Shown here one piece after another: positions 32,155-38,451 of a stretch of 38,451 bases of DNA; position 1 is the stretch's first letter; each line of letters begins with the position of its first letter. The position numbers and the translations under genes are program-made. The notes beneath the pieces are model-generated. The model was not told where the DNA came from. It made no database searches and was given only the letters and a program-made list of their open reading frames with translations. Source of the DNA: Candidatus Magasanikiibacteriota bacterium (GTDB lineage: Bacteria > Patescibacteriota > Patescibacteriia > Magasanikbacterales > UBA922); the NCBI GenBank assembly GCA_018650085.1, contig JABIGQ010000019.1, forward strand, positions 1-38,451, in the 5' to 3' direction.

Positions 32155-33675
32155 ATGTTTACAAAAGTAAATTCAGCAGCAATTGTAGGGCTAAACTGCA
32201 TCCCTATTGTTGCGGAAGTGGATATAGCGGGAAGCTGGCCTGGATACCAAATTGTAGGGCTAGCAGATACGTCTATCCAAGAAGCAAAAGAACGTATACG
32301 AACAGCATGGAAAAACACAGGCATTCCATTTCCTTCTAATAGCCGTGTTATTATTAATTTGGCTCCAGCAAATGTAAGAAAGATAGGCTCTGCATATGAT
32401 CTCCCTATGGCAGTAGGCATGTATATTGCTGCCACAAAAAAAGAAATTGATCTTAGTAATGCACTATTTGTAGGGGAGTTAGCACTAGACGGAAGCGTGC
32501 GTCATACCAATGGCGTATTGCCACTTGCTATTTTTGCAAAAAAACAAGGATATAAAAGATTGTTTGTCCCAGCAGTCAATGCAACAGAGGGAGCGATTAT
32601 CCATGGAGTGACTATCTATCCTGTTACATCATTAAAAGAAATTATTTCTCATATAAATGAGGAAGAATTAATCACCCCCGCAAAGACCACAAATATTTCA
32701 TCTCTTATTACTAAAAATACAAACACCGGAGACATGGCTCACATAAAAGGACAAGCCTTTGCAAAGCGCGCGCTAGAGATTGCTGCAAGTGGGGGACATA
32801 ATATACTTTTATCTGGCCCTCCCGGATCTGGGAAAACACTGCTTGCCAGAACATTTCCGTCTATACTCCCCACGCTCTCTACACAAGAAGCAATAGATAT
32901 TACACAAATATACTCTGTGGCAGGACTGCTCCCAGCAGGGACGCCCCTCATTACCACCAGACCATTTCGTACCCCGCATCACAGTGCTAGTGGTGTAGCA
33001 TTGGTTGGTGGTGGTACATTTCCTAGACCTGGAGAAATTTCTCTGGCACACAGAGGAGTATTATTCTTAGATGAATTTCCAGAATTTTCACGCACTGTAT
33101 TAGAAAATTTACGCCAACCACTAGAAGATGGCATGGTGACTATCTCTCGTGCACAGGGAACACTAGAATTCCCAGCGCGCTTTACCCTGGTAGCCAGCCA
33201 AAATCCTTGCCCTTGCGGATACGCCAGTGATCCAGATAAAACCTGCACATGCAGCACACAGCAAGTTTCTAGGTATAAAAAGAAAGTAAGTGGCCCAATA
33301 CTCGACAGGATAGATCTTCATGTAGAGGTTCCTCGTGTGGATTTTGAAAAATTAACAGATGAAACACTGGGGGAAGCCTCAAAAGATATCCAAGCACGCG
33401 TACAACTAGCACGAGAAAGGCAACTAGCTAGATTTGAGGATATGACTATACAGACAAATAGTGAAATGGGGAATAAAGAAATAAAGACATTCTGTAAATT
33501 AAATGAGGAGTCTACTCAACTTTTTCGCCAAGCAATGACACATATGTATTTATCTGCTCGTAGTTTTCATCGTATTATAAAAATTGCCCGCACTATTGCG
33601 GATTTAGAAAATATAGAGGAGATACAAACACCGCATATAGCAGAGGCCTTGCAATATAGGGTGAAACAATCGTAA
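32155..33675 (+). CDS. comM: ComM/YifB-family Mg-chelatase-like AAA ATPase
   Basis: ComM is a hexameric helicase promoting branch migration during natural transformation in other bacteria. The 506-aa protein has the N-terminal Lon-like domain (opening VNSAAIVGLNCIPIVAEVDIA; IVGLADTSIQEAKERI), Walker A LLSGPPGSGKTLLA near residue 220, Walker B GVLFLDEFPEF, a Cys cluster CPCGYASDPDKTCTC, and the C-terminal lid with LSARSFHRIIKIARTIADL. It has a good Shine-Dalgarno (GGGGG 7 nt before ATG). Last gene of the dksA-lspA-comM run, 33 nt after lspA. DNA uptake fits CPR biology, but no com pilus genes are in view. Confidence 0.93.
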   Translation: MFTKVNSAAIVGLNCIPIVAEVDIAGSWPGYQIVGLADTSIQEAKERIRTAWKNTGIPFPSNSRVIINLAPANVRKIGSAYDLPMAVGMYIAATKKEIDLSNALFVGELALDGSVRHTNGVLPLAIFAKKQGYKRLFVPAVNATEGAIIHGVTIYPVTSLKEIISHINEEELITPAKTTNISSLITKNTNTGDMAHIKGQAFAKRALEIAASGGHNILLSGPPGSGKTLLARTFPSILPTLSTQEAIDITQIYSVAGLLPAGTPLITTRPFRTPHHSASGVALVGGGTFPRPGEISLAHRGVLFLDEFPEFSRTVLENLRQPLEDGMVTISRAQGTLEFPARFTLVASQNPCPCGYASDPDKTCTCSTQQVSRYKKKVSGPILDRIDLHVEVPRVDFEKLTDETLGEASKDIQARVQLARERQLARFEDMTIQTNSEMGNKEIKTFCKLNEESTQLFRQAMTHMYLSARSFHRIIKIARTIADLENIEEIQTPHIAEALQYRVKQS

Positions 33676-33691
33676 AATCTCTAACCAAAAC

Positions 33692-33727
33692 AAAACCCCA
33701 TAAATAAACCCTGTTTGTGGGGTTTTT
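33692..33727 (+). terminator. comM terminator
   Basis: AAAACCCCA / TGGGGTTTT with T-run. Confidence 0.85.
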
Positions 33728-33749
33728 ATTTAAAAACAAGTTTGTGTAG

Positions 33750-33769
33750 GGACAGGTCGCGACCTGTCC
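33750..33769. repeat. perfect 20-bp palindrome
   Basis: GGACAGGTCG and its complement back to back. It resembles short interspersed palindromes seen between genes in many bacteria. A CCTC/GAGG pair follows directly. Confidence 0.6.
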
Positions 33770-33900
33770 GCCTCTGGAGGAATCTGTCCTTACTATTTCA
33801 ACACAGGTGTTTTTGACATATGTATACCATTTATGTTTAAAACCTTATTTTAAAATATTACTGAGCAGCGAACTTTGAGCCCAACGCCAGGGTCCCCCTA

Positions 33901-33929
33901 TTGACAAGATGCTAAAAATAGTGTATAGT
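33901..33929 (+). promoter_or_regulatory. promoter of the small lipoprotein gene
   Basis: TTGACA, 17 nt, TATAGT. The ~165-nt leader contains a long hairpin (GGATATCTCAATAT / ATATTGAGGTATCC, 33982-34030) and AAGAAG/CTTCTT (34031-34047). Confidence 0.85.
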
Positions 33930-34100
33930 GATGAGTTGTTTAAAATAATTTTGTTCTTTTTATACTATATTAAAAACATTTGGATATCTCAATATCTGTA
34001 TTTATTACAAATATAAATATTGAGGTATCCAAGAAGAACGTCTTCTTGTGGAATATCTGGTAACTGAAATGGTTTTAAAACAAAAAAAGGTAAAAAAACC

Positions 34101-34370
34101 ATGCTCAGCCTCCGCACCCTCCTACTCATCTCCCTCTCCCTCACCGCCTGTGGGGCACCGCCCCAGACCTGCCCGACATTTAAAAAAAATTGGGCTATCG
34201 TCGTCTGCGGGAATGGGGGGAAGCCAACCCCCCGACTAACACCGGAGGGGAAGGTGCTCGTTGAGTGCCCCCCATCTCCCCCACCACCCTGCCCACCCGC
34301 CGGTGTGATCGGCGATAGGGCAGGGTGCCCTGCACCGCCGCCCAAACTCGAGAAATTCCCAGATTTCTGA
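34101..34370 (+). CDS. small GC-rich lipoprotein
   Basis: An 89-aa protein with a clear lipoprotein signal: MLSLRTLLLISLSLTAC, ending in an LTAC lipobox with the Cys at residue 17. The mature part is short and rich in Pro, Cys and Gly (CPPSPPPPCPP), with two TxxP patches; no family recognised. AGG lies about 10 nt before the ATG. Its composition is strikingly GC-rich amid AT-rich genes, like the ATPase unit at the left edge. It is followed by hairpins at its stop codon (34370-34399) and at 34416-34445. It may be acquired. It would need lspA for maturation. Confidence 0.7.
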   Translation: MLSLRTLLLISLSLTACGAPPQTCPTFKKNWAIVVCGNGGKPTPRLTPEGKVLVECPPSPPPPCPPAGVIGDRAGCPAPPPKLEKFPDF

Positions 34371-34445
34371 AGTAAAGGGCTCTTACGAGCCCTCTACTTC
34401 ACCCCCGCCCCCCTCGGAGAAACGGACTTGGCACCCCGTTTCTCC
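34370..34445 (+). terminator. two strong hairpins behind the lipoprotein gene
   Basis: AAGTAAAGGGCTC/GAGCCCTCTACTT (12 of 13 paired, overlapping the stop codon) and GGAGAAACGG/CCGTTTCTCC (10 bp perfect, 10-nt loop). Neither is followed by a U-run. The arrangement parallels the stop-codon hairpin of the ATPase gene. Confidence 0.5.
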
Positions 34446-34495
34446 CCCCAATCTTATCTACATCAACTAGTGGTGTGTGTAAAATTTGGGAAAAT

Positions 34496-34528
34496 AAAAA
34501 ACGATCAATAATATTGATCGTTTTTTTT
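34496..34528. terminator. bidirectional terminator before the M23 gene end
   Basis: AACGATCAAT / ATTGATCGTT with A/T runs on both strands. Confidence 0.9.
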
Positions 34529-34544
34529 ATTTCAGATATAAACA

Positions 34545-35921
34545 TTATCTTACATAATGCAATGGATTTTGTCGCTTTCCATTTATTCTTACCTCGTAAT
34601 GAATATGGTTTCCTGTGGAATTTCCTGTCGTCCCCATACCAGCAATATTTTGTCCCTGACTCACATTTTCTCCTACAGAAACATATAATTGTGAAGCATG
34701 CGCATAGAGTGTCTGGACTCCACCACCATGATCTAAAATAATATAACAGCCATATCCACCATTCCACCCACATTGTGACTTGGTGACTGTACCAGCCTTT
34801 GAGGCATAGAGAGGATTCCCAGATGGCCCGCCAATATCTAGACCTGTATGACGCCAACCGTAATATTGTGTAATAATACGAGATTTTGCTGGCCACAAAA
34901 ATCCTGATCCCGCAGGAGCAGACACAGATGGAGCAGGTGCAGAAACACTGGTAAATGAACTTGGTCTAGTAACATATCTTGTTCGTGCGATCTTTTTTAC
35001 TCCACCGGGAATAAATAATTCTTCCCCAACAACAATATCTGATCCATCTTTTTTCAATTTATTAAACGCAACTACAGCAGCAGGATCTGTATCATATGTC
35101 TTTGCAATTTTTGAAACCGTATCTCCACGAGCTACATTATGCACAAGACCATCTTCTGGAAGAATATCTAATTCATCTCCAGGACGAATAAAAGAACGAG
35201 CTGTTAAATTATTTGCCCAAAGAATGGTGTTTACTCCTATACCAAATTGTTCTGCAATCTTTCCTATCACATCACCAGAACGCACTACATATATAGTAGT
35301 ATCTCTTCTGCCAGTAGTGTCTTCTGGTATTTCTGTAGGAATCTCTACCCCTGGTAAAATAGTTGGTTTTGCAATAGCACCACCACCAGAAGTAATAGCA
35401 GAAAGATCTTGTGGTGCTCGTACGATTTCCTTTCCTACAGTACCGGGAGTATCTGCTGTTACAGTACCCTGTGACCACGCAGAAGACTCTACAACGACTC
35501 TTTGATCTAGATGTGCCTCTTCTACTGTAATCTCATCTTGCCCAAAATCCTGATCACCAGGACCAATCATTTTATATAATAATGTCTCTCGCCCTGGGAT
35601 AGACCCAATGTCTTTTGTATACAAGGTGCTATACGGAACCATGAGCGCTACAATTACAGCAAAAAGTCCTATTTGTAATATTCCTCGTTTCCCAAATAAA
35701 TCTGCAAAACGACTGTCTAAAGGAATTTGGTGTTTTTGTAACCACCGTTTCAATAAAAAAATTATTTTATATATTCTAAATCCTAGTGTTTTTGCATATA
35801 CATCATATACAATACAAAATCCACTCCACAACTTTCCCACGACAAAAAACACAAATCGCTTTAGAAAAATAACAATTTGGAGGATAAAATGTAATATTTT
35901 ATTTTTTACATAAGAAGCCAT
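34545..35921 (-). CDS. M23-family peptidase with two LysM domains
   Basis: A peptidoglycan hydrolase-type protein (458 aa) on the cell surface. A hydrophobic N-terminal region (FILQIVIFLKRFVFFVVGKLW) is followed by a clearer membrane span near residues 87-105 (ILQIGLFAVIVALMVPYS). Next come two LysM repeats (YVVRSGDVIGKIAEQFGI; HNVARGDTVSKIAKTYDT) and a C-terminal M23 domain with the zinc residues in RHTGLDIGG, YAHASQL and NHIHYEVR. All metal ligands are present, so it may be an active endopeptidase. ATG 35921 is preferred; 35939 is possible. Transcribed alone. Confidence 0.88.
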   Translation of the reverse strand: MASYVKNKILHFILQIVIFLKRFVFFVVGKLWSGFCIVYDVYAKTLGFRIYKIIFLLKRWLQKHQIPLDSRFADLFGKRGILQIGLFAVIVALMVPYSTLYTKDIGSIPGRETLLYKMIGPGDQDFGQDEITVEEAHLDQRVVVESSAWSQGTVTADTPGTVGKEIVRAPQDLSAITSGGGAIAKPTILPGVEIPTEIPEDTTGRRDTTIYVVRSGDVIGKIAEQFGIGVNTILWANNLTARSFIRPGDELDILPEDGLVHNVARGDTVSKIAKTYDTDPAAVVAFNKLKKDGSDIVVGEELFIPGGVKKIARTRYVTRPSSFTSVSAPAPSVSAPAGSGFLWPAKSRIITQYYGWRHTGLDIGGPSGNPLYASKAGTVTKSQCGWNGGYGCYIILDHGGGVQTLYAHASQLYVSVGENVSQGQNIAGMGTTGNSTGNHIHYEVRINGKRQNPLHYVR

Positions 35922-35987
35922 ATACACTAACCCTAGCATATTTCATACAATTTTAAAAGCCGAAAAGCATAAAAAATGGCTAAAACA

Positions 35988-36016
35988 TTGACTTTTCTTA
36001 CTCTTTGGGCTACAAT
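35988..36016 (+). promoter_or_regulatory. tig promoter
   Basis: TTGACT, 17 nt, TACAAT; leader of about 40 nt. Confidence 0.8.
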
Positions 36017-36064
36017 ACAGCCGTTAAAATAGAGCGTTAATATAATTTTTTAAATAAATCATCT

Positions 36065-37372
36065 ATGGCTACTGTGAAAAGAGAAAATCAAGAAACAAAG
36101 ACAATACTGACTATTACAGTGACACCAAAAGAATATGCTCCAACATTGAAAAAAGCAGCAACTCGTTTATCTAAACGTGTAGCAGTAAAAGGATTTAGAA
36201 AAGGGCATACTCCTTATGATATTATAAAAAAAGAAGTAGGGGAGATGGCAATTTTAGAAGAAGCACTAGAGGCAATTGTCCAAGAACAATACACAAAAGC
36301 AATTATTGATGAAAAGATAGATACCGTAGGTATGCCAGAAATCAATATTGAAAAAATGGCACCAGACAATGATGTCGTTTTCACTGCAGGCGTAGCACTT
36401 CTTCCTACAGTAACACTTCCAGATATTAAAAAAATTAATATTGATAGAAAAGAAGGAAAAGTAGATGAAAAACAAATGGAAGAAACACTAAACTCTATTC
36501 GTGGCATGCACGCAAAAGAAATTATAAAAGACGGTGCAGCAGAAGGAACAGACAAACTTGTCGTAGATATGACAATGACACAAGATAAAGTCATAGTAGA
36601 GGGTGGCCAAACAAAAGATTATCAAGTGTATTTGGGCGAAGATCATTATATCCCAGGATTTAATGAAAAATTAGCTGGAGCAAAAAAAGGAGATACAAAA
36701 TTATTTACACTCTCATTTCCAAAAACACATTATCAAAAACAATTGGCTGGTAAAAAAATAGATTTTGAAGTATTGGTAAAAGAGGTATACACACGCGAAT
36801 TGCCAACCCTCGATGATGAGTTTGCAAAAAAACTCGGGCAAAAAAGTATTGAAGAGTTGAAAAAACTTATCAAAGAAAACATGCTAAACGAGGCAACACA
36901 AAAAGCGACACAACAAGAAGAAATAGAAATACTAGATATATTGATTGAAAAAACAAAATTCAGTGAAATCCCAGAAATTCTTCTTGAATCAGAAAAAAAT
37001 AAAATTTTCCAAGAACTAAAACAAAACCTATCAAAAAATGGCATCACCATTGAACAATATCTTCAAGACATGAAGAAAAAAGAAGAAGAACTAAGAAAAG
37101 ATTTTTCAGACCAAGCACAAAAACGTGCAAAAGCAGCACTAATCTCACGACAAGTAGCACAAGAACAAAACATTATAGTAGCAGATGAAGATCTTGATAA
37201 AGAAGTAGAAATGCTAAAAGACGTATATAAAGATAACAAAGAGGCACAAGAAAATCTAAAACGACAAGATGTACGTGATACCATTGCAATTAGCATGCAA
37301 AACAGACAAGTCATGCAATGGCTAAAAGAACAAATCTTAAAAGATAGTGAACAGAAAAAAACAAAAAAATAA
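36065..37372 (+). CDS. tig: trigger factor chaperone
   Basis: Ribosome-bound chaperone and prolyl isomerase. The 435-aa protein has the ribosome-docking signature VKGFRKGHTPYDI in its N-terminal domain (about residues 1-130), an FKBP-type PPIase domain (about 150-240), and the helical C-terminal arms (250-425; KQNLSKNGITIEQYLQDMKKKEEEL). Order and length are normal. It begins MATVKRENQETK after a sigma70 promoter without a Shine-Dalgarno. The next gene, encoding a DUF167 protein, starts 1 nt after its stop codon, indicating translational coupling. Confidence 0.95.
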   Translation: MATVKRENQETKTILTITVTPKEYAPTLKKAATRLSKRVAVKGFRKGHTPYDIIKKEVGEMAILEEALEAIVQEQYTKAIIDEKIDTVGMPEINIEKMAPDNDVVFTAGVALLPTVTLPDIKKINIDRKEGKVDEKQMEETLNSIRGMHAKEIIKDGAAEGTDKLVVDMTMTQDKVIVEGGQTKDYQVYLGEDHYIPGFNEKLAGAKKGDTKLFTLSFPKTHYQKQLAGKKIDFEVLVKEVYTRELPTLDDEFAKKLGQKSIEELKKLIKENMLNEATQKATQQEEIEILDILIEKTKFSEIPEILLESEKNKIFQELKQNLSKNGITIEQYLQDMKKKEEELRKDFSDQAQKRAKAALISRQVAQEQNIIVADEDLDKEVEMLKDVYKDNKEAQENLKRQDVRDTIAISMQNRQVMQWLKEQILKDSEQKKTKK

Positions 37373-37373
37373 T

Positions 37374-37604
37374 ATGCAAAAACGTATCACTGTTCGTGTT
37401 ATCCCACGTGCAAAAGAAAATAGCATTATAGGGACCATGCACGACAATGATATCCGCGTCCGCCTAACTGCAGCTCCTACAGACGGAGAGGCAAACAAAC
37501 AGCTTATAAAGCTTCTAAACAAACAATGGCGCATACCCAAATCATGCATCACCATTGTAGCTGGAACAAAGAGCAGAACAAAAATAATAGAACTCGAAAT
37601 ATAA
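37374..37604 (+). CDS. DUF167/YggU-family protein
   Basis: A 76-aa small conserved protein of unknown function (YggU/DUF167 family). The signature VRVIPRAKENSI...VRLTAAPTDGEANKQLIKLL is intact, followed by ITIVAGTKSRTKII. The start at 37374 (MQKRITV) lies one base after the tig stop, so the ORF-track extension upstream is out-of-frame tig sequence. Confidence 0.9.
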   Translation: MQKRITVRVIPRAKENSIIGTMHDNDIRVRLTAAPTDGEANKQLIKLLNKQWRIPKSCITIVAGTKSRTKIIELEI

Positions 37605-37636
37605 AAAACATCCCGATTTGATCGGGATGTTTTTTT
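37603..37636. terminator. bidirectional terminator between DUF167 gene and yidD
   Basis: ACATCCCGAT / ATCGGGATGT with A- and T-runs on either side, serving convergent transcripts. Confidence 0.92.
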
Positions 37637-37647
37637 AAGTAAATCTA

Positions 37648-37911
37648 TTATGGTAAATCTATCCCGCCTTTTGTCCATGGATTGCAGCGGAGTATCCGCC
37701 AAGCCGTTTTAGGAATGCCACGTATTAATCCATATTTTTTAATTGCAGTATATCCATAACTACTACACGTTGGGTGGTATGGACAATATCCGTGTGGAAA
37801 TAATGCTTTCCCCATACCATGATCTGGAGAAAGTGTTTTTTTATATACCCAAATAGCCCACAATACAGGATAGCGCGGGGCATGTACTATGTAGGTGAGC
37901 CACTGTTTCAT
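37648..37911 (-). CDS. yidD: membrane protein insertion efficiency factor YidD
   Basis: A short (87-aa) cytosolic-membrane protein that helps YidC/Sec insertion. The signature [10 protein letters not shown]...[19 protein letters not shown]...[13 protein letters not shown] is complete, including the conserved Cys residues. Its ATG overlaps the rnpA stop by 4 nt (ATGA), matching the usual rnpA-yidD order. yidC is not in the window; yidD ends the minus-strand run. Confidence 0.95.
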   Translation of the reverse strand: MKQWLTYIVHAPRYPVLWAIWVYKKTLSPDHGMGKALFPHGYCPYHPTCSSYGYTAIKKYGLIRGIPKTAWRILRCNPWTKGGIDLP

Positions 37912-38285
37912 AATAATATTTTTGCTCTACTAAGTGTATCTATCACGTCTGCAGAAATCTCCTCGTATGTAGAACCTATAATACCTGGCTTTGCAAACAC
38001 AACAACCATGCTACCATGACGAATCTTGTTTTTCTGTAATAATAAACGAAGCACTTCTCGTATTTGTCGTTTTATTCTATTTCTATACACTGCTCGTTTT
38101 TCTGCCTTTTTTCCCACAACAACTGCAATACGTAATTGATTTTTTTCATATCCACGCTTTGGAAATTGATCTGGAACTATATGCCATACTTTTATACCCA
38201 CAAGATTACCGTGCACACCTCTCCCGTGCGCAAAGACAATATCAATATCTGTTTTTTTCTTCAATCGGTATTCTTTTGGTAACAT
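37908..38285 (-). CDS. rnpA: ribonuclease P protein component
   Basis: Protein subunit of RNase P, which matures tRNA 5' ends. The 125-aa product shows [17 protein letters not shown] and the RNR motif region [24 protein letters not shown]. The start at 38285 (MLPKEYRL) is preferred to 38321. It is normally preceded by rpmH; here a terminator and a promoter come first, and rpmH (if present) is beyond the window. Standard TGA stop. Confidence 0.93.
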   Translation of the reverse strand: MLPKEYRLKKKTDIDIVFAHGRGVHGNLVGIKVWHIVPDQFPKRGYEKNQLRIAVVVGKKAEKRAVYRNRIKRQIREVLRLLLQKNKIRHGSMVVVFAKPGIIGSTYEEISADVIDTLSRAKILL

Positions 38286-38322
38286 ATAATATAAATATGA
38301 AATTAAAGGCAAGAAAATCAAT

Positions 38323-38372
38323 GTATTCTTATATAATTTTAAGCTACTGCCACCCTAGGCCGAGCGAGTTGA
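38323..38372 (-). repeat. partial copy of the 4222-4325 element
   Basis: Fifty nt matching 4230-4279 at 43 positions; all seven differences are transitions. Only the left part of the element is present. It lies in the rnpA leader. Confidence 0.6.
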
Positions 38373-38395
38373 CCCTAAAATAACACGCTAACTCT

Positions 38396-38404
38396 ATTAT
38401 ACCA
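38396..38404 (-). promoter_or_regulatory. extended -10 promoter of rnpA
   Basis: TGGTATAAT on the minus strand matches the extended -10 pattern TGnTATAAT. No good -35; the upstream terminator stem occupies that place. Confidence 0.6.
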
Positions 38405-38426
38405 AAAACCCCGCATAATGCGAGGT
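38404..38426 (-). terminator. terminator of an upstream minus-strand gene
   Basis: CCtCGCAT / ATGCGgGG followed by TTTTT on the minus strand. It ends a transcript from beyond the window. Confidence 0.7.
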
Positions 38427-38451
38427 CTTTTGAAAACAGTATAAGTATTTA

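Noticed and set aside
33989-34345. 118-aa minus-strand ORF over the lipoprotein gene
   Set aside because: The plus strand has a consensus promoter, a plausible ribosome binding site and a lipobox signal peptide; the minus ORF has none.
1-38451. CRISPR array
   Set aside because: No regularly spaced short direct repeats with unique spacers were seen, and no cas gene.

Overview
The window looks like chromosome of a small-genome, AT-rich bacterium, most likely a Candidate Phyla Radiation (Patescibacteria) lineage using the standard code (TGA is a stop, e.g. rnpA). The basis is indirect. Single-copy housekeeping genes are packed in short operons, many start codons lack a Shine-Dalgarno, and there is a short four-domain S1, a large lineage-specific helical protein, and several family members with altered key residues (DksA/TraR zinc finger, metallo-beta-lactamase fold, ribulose-phosphate epimerase). 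I cannot name the species. Sigma70-type promoters with 17-bp spacers are frequent and easy to read.

Layout. 1-2.1 kb: two GC-rich minus-strand genes (MoxR-like AAA ATPase; 95-aa unknown), each followed by a hairpin and a copy of a ~110-nt structured direct repeat. 2.2-3.1 kb: gene-free stretch dense in hairpins. 3.1-13 kb: TrmB-like regulator, 1105-aa unknown protein, rpsA, and a plus-strand operon MBL-fold protein / membrane protein / gyrA. 13-17 kb (minus): unknown 328-aa gene, then Phd-RelE toxin-antitoxin genes running into pepA and ruvA. 17-20.4 kb: ileS with an upstream T-box leader. 20.5-22.8 kb: rpiB-rpe and a thioredoxin reductase. 22.8-26.4 kb (minus): fic-ppa operon with twin operator palindromes, GT28 glycolipid glycosyltransferase, tRNA-His, SPFH protein. 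26.6-27.3 kb: gene-free, with DnaA-box-like sites, large palindromes and two inverted parS-like sites (candidate replication/partition region). 27.4-30.5 kb: tRNA-Arg, rmuC, rpsT, holA and two MITE-like inverted-repeat elements; a second DnaA-box cluster lies just past holA. 30.6-31.1 kb: putative structured ncRNA unit. 31.1-33.7 kb: dksA/traR-like, lspA, comM operon. 33.9-34.5 kb: GC-rich small lipoprotein unit. 34.5-38.3 kb: LysM-M23 peptidase, trigger factor plus DUF167 protein, yidD and rnpA.

Themes. Replication, topology and repair (gyrA, ruvA, holA, rmuC, candidate origin) and translation/protein maturation (rpsA, rpsT, ileS, tRNAs, tig, lspA, yidD, rnpA) dominate. Carbon metabolism is represented by the pentose-phosphate pair rpiB-rpe. 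The least conventional material is the hairpin/repeat-rich GC-rich left edge, the T-box, the parS/DnaA-box region, and the Fic plus pyrophosphatase operon.
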